Assembly (NCBI RefSeq): GCF_040659735.1
Contig: NZ_JBFANZ010000001.1
Location: forward strand, 248,001-312,000
DNA from: Micromonospora_I sp040659735
GTDB lineage: Bacteria > Actinomycetota > Actinomycetes > Mycobacteriales > Micromonosporaceae
DNA length: 64,000 bases
Direction: 5' to 3'
The translations under genes were made by a program, and so were the position numbers. The notes under the pieces are model-generated. The model was not told the DNA's origin. It saw nothing but the letters and a program-made list of their open reading frames with translations, and did not search any database. Positions 60,300 to 64,000 of the stretch are shown here, in pieces; the first letter of the stretch is position 1; every line of letters begins with the position of its first letter.

Positions 60300-60860
60300 G
60301 TGACACCCCTCATTTCAAGCAAGACACGGCTATCCGACGCTCGCGAGCAACTGTCACGTGCGCAGTACAAATTCGATCATGACGCGGGCGATCGCGAGAA
60401 CCCGCCGTACCGTCACCCGATGCCGGACAGCTCTGCGGGGCGCAAGATCGCTTTTGCCGCCTTCGTACGCAAAGCGCTCAAAGACGCACGGGAAACGCGG
60501 GCCTGGACCGGCTCCGAGGTCTCCCGTCGCACCGGCGTCTCCCGCCAGACGATCAACCGCTGGGTACGCGGTGAATGGGCCAGCGACCCCGAAGCCGAAC
60601 GCGTCGTCGCGTTCTGCGAGGGCCTCGGGATCAATCCGATCGTGGCCTTCGGCGTCCTCGGCTGGGATCGGGCCGCGCCCGCCCGGCCCGTGCCGGCCGC
60701 GCCCCCGATGGACCCCGACGTAGAGGCGCTACTACGCCGACTTGTCGACCCGAACGTCTCAGAGGCGGAGAAGTTCCACATTCGAGAGACAATCCGGTAC
60801 CTGGCCTACCGGCCACCACTTCCCGCCGAACCCCGCAAAGGCCCCAAGCGCGCCGGGTAG
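60300..60860 (+). CDS. XRE-family helix-turn-helix regulator, 186 aa
   Basis: The HTH spans residues ~50-105: FVRKALKDARETRAWTGSEVSRRTGVSRQTINRWVRGEWASDPEAERVVAFCEGLGI. The C-terminal ~70 residues are Pro-rich then helical (DPDVEALLRRLVDPNVSEAEKFHIRETIRYL), as in a short effector region. I favour the GTG at 60300 because of the leaderless promoter; the ATG at 60420, starting the conserved part, has no Shine-Dalgarno. It may control its own divergent region, which carries the GTCAC-N6-GTGAC palindrome. Confidence 0.85.
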   Translation: MTPLISSKTRLSDAREQLSRAQYKFDHDAGDRENPPYRHPMPDSSAGRKIAFAAFVRKALKDARETRAWTGSEVSRRTGVSRQTINRWVRGEWASDPEAERVVAFCEGLGINPIVAFGVLGWDRAAPARPVPAAPPMDPDVEALLRRLVDPNVSEAEKFHIRETIRYLAYRPPLPAEPRKGPKRAG

Positions 60861-61023
60861 TTGCGCAGATGGCGAAAGAACCCCGGCGGAGACACCCGGT
60901 TCCCGGGCGTTTCACCGCTCAGTCACGCTAGCGTCCCTCTCCGTACTGCTTGGGCTCGTCGACGGCGGGGGGACGGGACAAGGCCGAACACAGCCCTGCG
61001 GGACAGAAGGAGGGGTCTCGTCC

Positions 61024-61392
61024 ATGGCCCTGAAGTGGACAGCAATTGTGGTGTCGTCCGTCGCGGTGACGCTCTGCGGAACCGCCAACGTTCTGGTTGC
61101 CGTGCTCCACGCCGGCCCCGTGCCGGCCGTGGTCAACATGTTCGCCATCGCCTGTGCGGCGGTCGGCACTCTGGTGGCCGTCATCGCCGATCTCCACGAT
61201 CGGCTCGATGTTCGGGTCACCGCCCTGACCGAGTTCCTCGTCGCCCGGCTCAACGAGCTCGACACCCACACCGGGGACCGCAACGCTGGGTTCGTCGAGG
61301 GCTACCTGCTCAGCCACGGCCAGGACGCCGCGGTGGTCCAGATGGCGCCGCGGATGCACGGCCGCCGGGCAATGACCGGAGGCGACGACTGA
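61024..61392 (+). CDS. Small membrane protein of unknown function, 122 aa
   Basis: Two hydrophobic helices (WTAIVVSSVAVTLCGTANVLVAVLHAG and VVNMFAIACAAVGTLVAVIA) are followed by a soluble helical tail (LHDRLDVRVTALTEFLVARLNELDTHTGDRNAGFVEGYLLSHGQ). No family is recognised. ATG at 61024 has GGAGGGG but at ~10 bases. It stands between the XRE regulator and otsB, each with its own promoter. Confidence 0.7.
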   Translation: MALKWTAIVVSSVAVTLCGTANVLVAVLHAGPVPAVVNMFAIACAAVGTLVAVIADLHDRLDVRVTALTEFLVARLNELDTHTGDRNAGFVEGYLLSHGQDAAVVQMAPRMHGRRAMTGGDD

Positions 61393-61431
61393 CACGCCGC
61401 CGATCCTTCGGAACGCGAGGTGACAAGCGAG

Positions 61432-61437
61432 TACGCT
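61432..61437 (+). promoter_or_regulatory. -10 box of a leaderless promoter for otsB
   Basis: TACGCT ends 7 bases before the GTG at 61445; no Shine-Dalgarno. Confidence 0.45.
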
Positions 61438-61444
61438 GACGCCC

Positions 61445-62269
61445 GTGCGGCCGTTCGATCCAGGCAACCCGAGCCTGACCCGTCCCCTCACTGCCGACCA
61501 GGCGTGGCGGGCGACCAGAGACCGGGTAGGACGCTGTCTCCTGTTCTTCGACTTCGACGGCACCCTCGCGCCGGTGCTGGATGACCCGACCGCGGTGCGG
61601 CCAGCACCCAAGGTCCTCGCCGCGATCGACGCCCTTGCCGGGGTCGTCCAGCGGATCGCGATCGTGTCGGCCAGACCGGTCGAGTTTCTCCGCGAACAGT
61701 TCTCGTCAGTGCCCCACGTCGACCTCTACGGCCTCTACGGACTGGAACACAGCCACGACGCCGGGCCGACCGTCACCGAGCCGGCGGCCCTGCCCTGGGT
61801 GCCGGCCATGGCGGAACTCGCCGAACGGGCCCGCGCCGAGCTGCCCGCCGGCACCCTGGTCGAATACAAGCGGCTGTCGGTCGCCCTGCACTACCGGACC
61901 GCGCCTGAGATGTCCGGTGTGGTCGAGGCGTGGGGGCTGGCCCAGGCGGAGCGGCTCGGGCTGCGCGTCCAGATCGGGCGCATGGTCATCGAGCTGAAGC
62001 CGCCGGTCGACCGTGACAAGGGCCTGGTGATCGGCGAGGCCGTCGAGTCGGCCGGCTGCGCATGGTATTTCGGCGACGACGTCTCGGACATCAAGGCGTT
62101 CACGGCACTCCGGGCGCGGGAGCAGGCCGATCCGGAGTTCTTCGGCGTGTGCGTGGCGGTCACCAATCTGGAGACCGGTCACGAGGTCGCCTCCGCCGCC
62201 GACCTCACGGTCGAGTCCCCCGAAGCCCTGGGCGATTTCCTGACCTCCGCCGTGCACACCCTGACCTAG
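61445..62269 (+). CDS. otsB: Trehalose-6-phosphate phosphatase, 274 aa
   Basis: HAD-family phosphatase releasing phosphate from trehalose-6-phosphate. Motif I is LLFFDFDGTLAPV with nucleophile Asp. Motif II is in IAIVSARP, motif III around IELKPPVDRDKG (Lys), and motif IV is YFGDDVSDIKAF. GLYGLEHS is the cap-domain signature of TPP enzymes. Start fits a leaderless promoter. The partner otsA is not in the window. Confidence 0.95.
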   Translation: MRPFDPGNPSLTRPLTADQAWRATRDRVGRCLLFFDFDGTLAPVLDDPTAVRPAPKVLAAIDALAGVVQRIAIVSARPVEFLREQFSSVPHVDLYGLYGLEHSHDAGPTVTEPAALPWVPAMAELAERARAELPAGTLVEYKRLSVALHYRTAPEMSGVVEAWGLAQAERLGLRVQIGRMVIELKPPVDRDKGLVIGEAVESAGCAWYFGDDVSDIKAFTALRAREQADPEFFGVCVAVTNLETGHEVASAADLTVESPEALGDFLTSAVHTLT

Positions 62270-62369
62270 TGCATCCCGCTCCGCCGTTGGTCGCAGTTCC
62301 TTGATCAATGCAGAATGCGAATAGGGCGATCGGCGCGGAGGCGGGAACCCGCCGTTGATCCCGCCGCCG

Positions 62370-63140
62370 TCAGGCGCCGTAGCGGCGTTGCCGGTCGGCG
62401 TAGGACCGTAGCGCGCGGAGGAAGTCGACGTGCCGGAAGTCCGGCCAGTTGACGTCACAGAAGTAGAACTCGGAGTGCGCGGACTGCCACAGCAGGAAAC
62501 CGGAGAGCCGCTGCTCACCGCTCGTCCGGATGACCAGATCCGGATCCGGCTGGCCACGCGTGTAGAGGTGCTCCGCGATGTGATCGACGTCGAGCACCTC
62601 CGCCAACTCCTCGAGCGTGCCGCCGGCGGCCGCGTGCTCGTGCAGCAGCGAGCGCACGGCGTCGGCGATCTCCCGCCGCCCGCCGTAGCCGACCGCGATG
62701 TTGACCTGGGCGCCGCCGGCACGCTCCTGGGTACGCTCCTCGGCCGCCTTCAGCGCGGCCGCGGTCTGCCCGGGGAGCAGGTCGAGCGCGCCGACGATCC
62801 GCAGCCGCCACGGGTTGCCCTCTTCGGCGAGCTCGGTGACGAGGTCCTCGATGATCTGCAGGAGCGGGTCGAGCTCGCTCGCCGGTCGCCGGAGATTGTC
62901 CGTGGCGAGCAGGTAGAGCGTGACGTGGCCGATGCCGGCCTGGTCGCACCAGTTCAGGACATGCTTGATCTTGGCGGCGCCGACGCGATGGCCGTCGTTG
63001 GGGTCCACGTACCCCATTTCCCTGGCCCACCGGCGGTTGCCGTCGCACATGACGCCGACATGACGCGGCACCGGCTTGCCGGCCAGCCTTGCCGTCAGCC
63101 GCCGCTCATATACCGAATACAGCAGGTCCCGCAGAGTCAT
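62370..63140 (-). CDS. uppS: Short-chain cis-prenyltransferase (UppS family), 256 aa
   Basis: Z-type isoprenyl diphosphate synthase adding IPP to an allylic primer. The catalytic Asp is in VMCDGNRRWAREMGY; RPASELDPLLQII and VIRTSGEQRLSGFLLWQSAHSEFYF are the substrate- and metal-binding parts. The MCDGNRRWA form is that of mycobacterial Rv1086-like Z-farnesyl/short-chain enzymes, not the long-chain UppS, so it may make the primer for decaprenyl synthesis. Leaderless -10 at 63148. Confidence 0.92.
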   Translation of the reverse strand: MTLRDLLYSVYERRLTARLAGKPVPRHVGVMCDGNRRWAREMGYVDPNDGHRVGAAKIKHVLNWCDQAGIGHVTLYLLATDNLRRPASELDPLLQIIEDLVTELAEEGNPWRLRIVGALDLLPGQTAAALKAAEERTQERAGGAQVNIAVGYGGRREIADAVRSLLHEHAAAGGTLEELAEVLDVDHIAEHLYTRGQPDPDLVIRTSGEQRLSGFLLWQSAHSEFYFCDVNWPDFRHVDFLRALRSYADRQRRYGA

Positions 63141-63147
63141 CCCCAGC

Positions 63148-63153
63148 AGACTA
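63148..63153 (-). promoter_or_regulatory. -10 box of a leaderless promoter for uppS
   Basis: TAGTCT (minus strand) ends 7 bases before the ATG at 63140. Confidence 0.5.
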
Positions 63154-63175
63154 GCGACTCCACCGACGGTGATCC

Positions 63176-63361
63176 CTAGCGGCTACCGCGCATTGCGGGA
63201 TGCACCACGAGTCCGCTGGCGATCATGGCGATTGTCCGTCCGTCGAGGCGGCCGTCGCCGAGCCCGAGTTCGACCACCGACTCGAAGATCCGCTGGTCAC
63301 GCGCGGCGGCCGCCGAGCCCGCGGCTCCCGCCCCGACGACCACCACGTCGAACCGCTCCAT
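63176..63361 (-). pseudogene. Remnant of an FAD-dependent oxidoreductase (large internal deletion), 61 codons
   Basis: The first ~20 residues, MERFDVVVVGAGAAGSAAAA, are a Rossmann FAD-binding start. The next ~40, DQRIFESVVELGLGDGRLDG...ASGLVVHPAMRGSR, look like the C-terminus of a geranylgeranyl-reductase-type flavoprotein. The ~300 residues normally between are missing, so it cannot be an active enzyme. The gene keeps its start and a good GGGAGGTG, which overlaps the end of the upstream gene, and ends 36 bases before uppS. A short translated peptide is possible. Confidence 0.6.
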
Positions 63362-63366
63362 CCGGC

Positions 63367-64000
63367 TCACCTCCCGGACGGGACAGCCGTCGGGTGGGAG
63401 GCCGGCACGACGGGGTCGGCGCGGTCGGCGCGCCACAGCGCGTAGAGGGCGACGCAGGCGGCGGCGACCAGCGGGCCACCGTCGCGGACCAGTCCGTCGA
63501 CGCCGAGCAGGAGCCAGCAGAGCGGCAGGTCGATGAGGAGCACCAGGAGGGTCACGACGACGAGCAGCCCGCGCGCCCACCGGCGGCCGCGCAGCGCGAA
63601 GAAGGTCGCGAGGAGTACGGCGTAGCTCGCCGCGATCCCGGCCGCGAACCAGAGCACCACCGCCGGTACGGCGGCGAGTCGGCCGTCGATGATCGTGCCG
63701 ACGGCGACGAGACAGGGCACCAGCATCAGCGGGCTGTAGGTGAACGCGGCCACCCGCGACGTGAGCAACCAGGCCGCAAGGGGCGGTCGGCGGGGCGCGA
63801 CCTGCCGCCAGCTGATCCCCCGCCGGTCGACGACGAGGCGCGCGGGGTTCCGGACCAGGAACGCCTGGACCTGTGGCGACCGGTAGAGCAGCCAGACGAC
63901 CGTGGTGCACAAGGCGGCGACCAGCGCGAAGCCGACCACGCCCGGCCAGGTCGGCGCACCGGTGCGCGGCACGATCAACCGCGCGACGGCGAAGACGGTG
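63367..64000 (-). CDS. Integral membrane protein (start possibly beyond the right edge)
   Basis: About four hydrophobic segments: PGVVGFALVAALCTTVVWLLY, SPLMLVPCLVAVGTII, PAVVLWFAAGIAASYAVLLATFFAL and LLVVVTLLVLLIDLPLCWLLLG, with an Arg-rich soluble loop. No family is recognised. The frame is open to the window edge, with a possible TTG at 63978 or GTG at 63972; the residues further upstream (TVFAVARLIVP) are also plausible. The stop lies 5 bases before the oxidoreductase remnant ATG. Confidence 0.65.
   Translation of the reverse strand, partial: TVFAVARLIVPRTGAPTWPGVVGFALVAALCTTVVWLLYRSPQVQAFLVRNPARLVVDRRGISWRQVAPRRPPLAAWLLTSRVAAFTYSPLMLVPCLVAVGTIIDGRLAAVPAVVLWFAAGIAASYAVLLATFFALRGRRWARGLLVVVTLLVLLIDLPLCWLLLGVDGLVRDGGPLVAAACVALYALWRADRADPVVPASHPTAVPSGR

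Noticed and set aside
59462..62297. A 17-base exact match (TCCGCCGTTGGTCGCAG) at about 59462 and 62281
   Set aside because: Short and isolated; plausible by chance in a GC-rich 64-kb window.

Overview
The window is very GC-rich actinobacterial chromosome. Starts are often GTG, a mycothiol gene (mshB) is present, many genes have a TANNNT -10 box only 6-8 bases before the start codon, and a dispersed element encodes SARSERSEPRSRERK-like peptides, which I recall from Micromonospora-type genomes. A Micromonosporaceae member is my best guess (inference). There are no rRNA or tRNA genes, CRISPR arrays, prophage or recognisable insertion sequences. Most of the content is core and housekeeping genes with some accessory genes between them.

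Layout. 1-5.5 kb: P-loop kinase (cut by the edge), SIMPL protein, dapC-fdxA (lysine/peptidoglycan precursor and 7Fe ferredoxin), a GNAT enzyme, membrane proteins, mshB. 5.6-14 kb: an S9 peptidase and a peptide ABC importer in the order D-F-C-B-A on the minus strand. 14.2-18.5 kb: Uma2 protein, then the TldD/TldE metalloprotease pair. 18.7-22.5 kb: succinate dehydrogenase operon. 22.5-30.5 kb: Nudix enzyme, a degenerate pterin dehydratase-like protein, PH-like protein, ychF-pentapeptide operon, MarR regulator/EamA exporter pair, and an ADP-ribosylglycohydrolase/hydrolase/PH-like operon divergent from an HTH regulator. 30.5-40 kb: Ada-AlkA fusion with Ogt (alkylation repair), a heterodimeric ABC exporter, an archaeal-type valyl-tRNA synthetase and a hydrolase. 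40.3-53 kb: a GGGDF-repeat membrane protein, rmuC, a large subtilase, ispH facing xseA-xseB, lipoproteins, DUF4245-like gene, glpX and a DMT transporter. 53-64 kb: a sensor-like membrane protein with Asp boxes, ferredoxin-NADP reductase, rhomboid protease, lytic transglycosylase, PhoH2, small regulatory-looking genes, otsB, a short-chain cis-prenyltransferase, an oxidoreductase remnant and a membrane protein at the right edge.

The most striking observation is a repeated ~55-60 bp element found in five copies at three loci. At two loci it forms mini-ORFs of 19-20 codons. Between tldD and tldE, two tandem copies make an unbroken relay: the tldD stop, both mini-ORFs and the tldE start are joined by three GTGA overlaps. 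Between oppC and oppB, a diverged copy ends in a TGATG overlap with the oppB start. In the ada-alkA gene two copies are read in frame as a C-terminal tail. The element therefore looks like a dispersed translational-coupling or stop-to-start cassette. Other points worth a look are a series of leaderless promoters that fix gene starts, a run of five consecutive hairpins upstream of phoH, two long perfect or near-perfect palindromes ending in GATC, an apparent CTG start for dapC, and two gene remnants.
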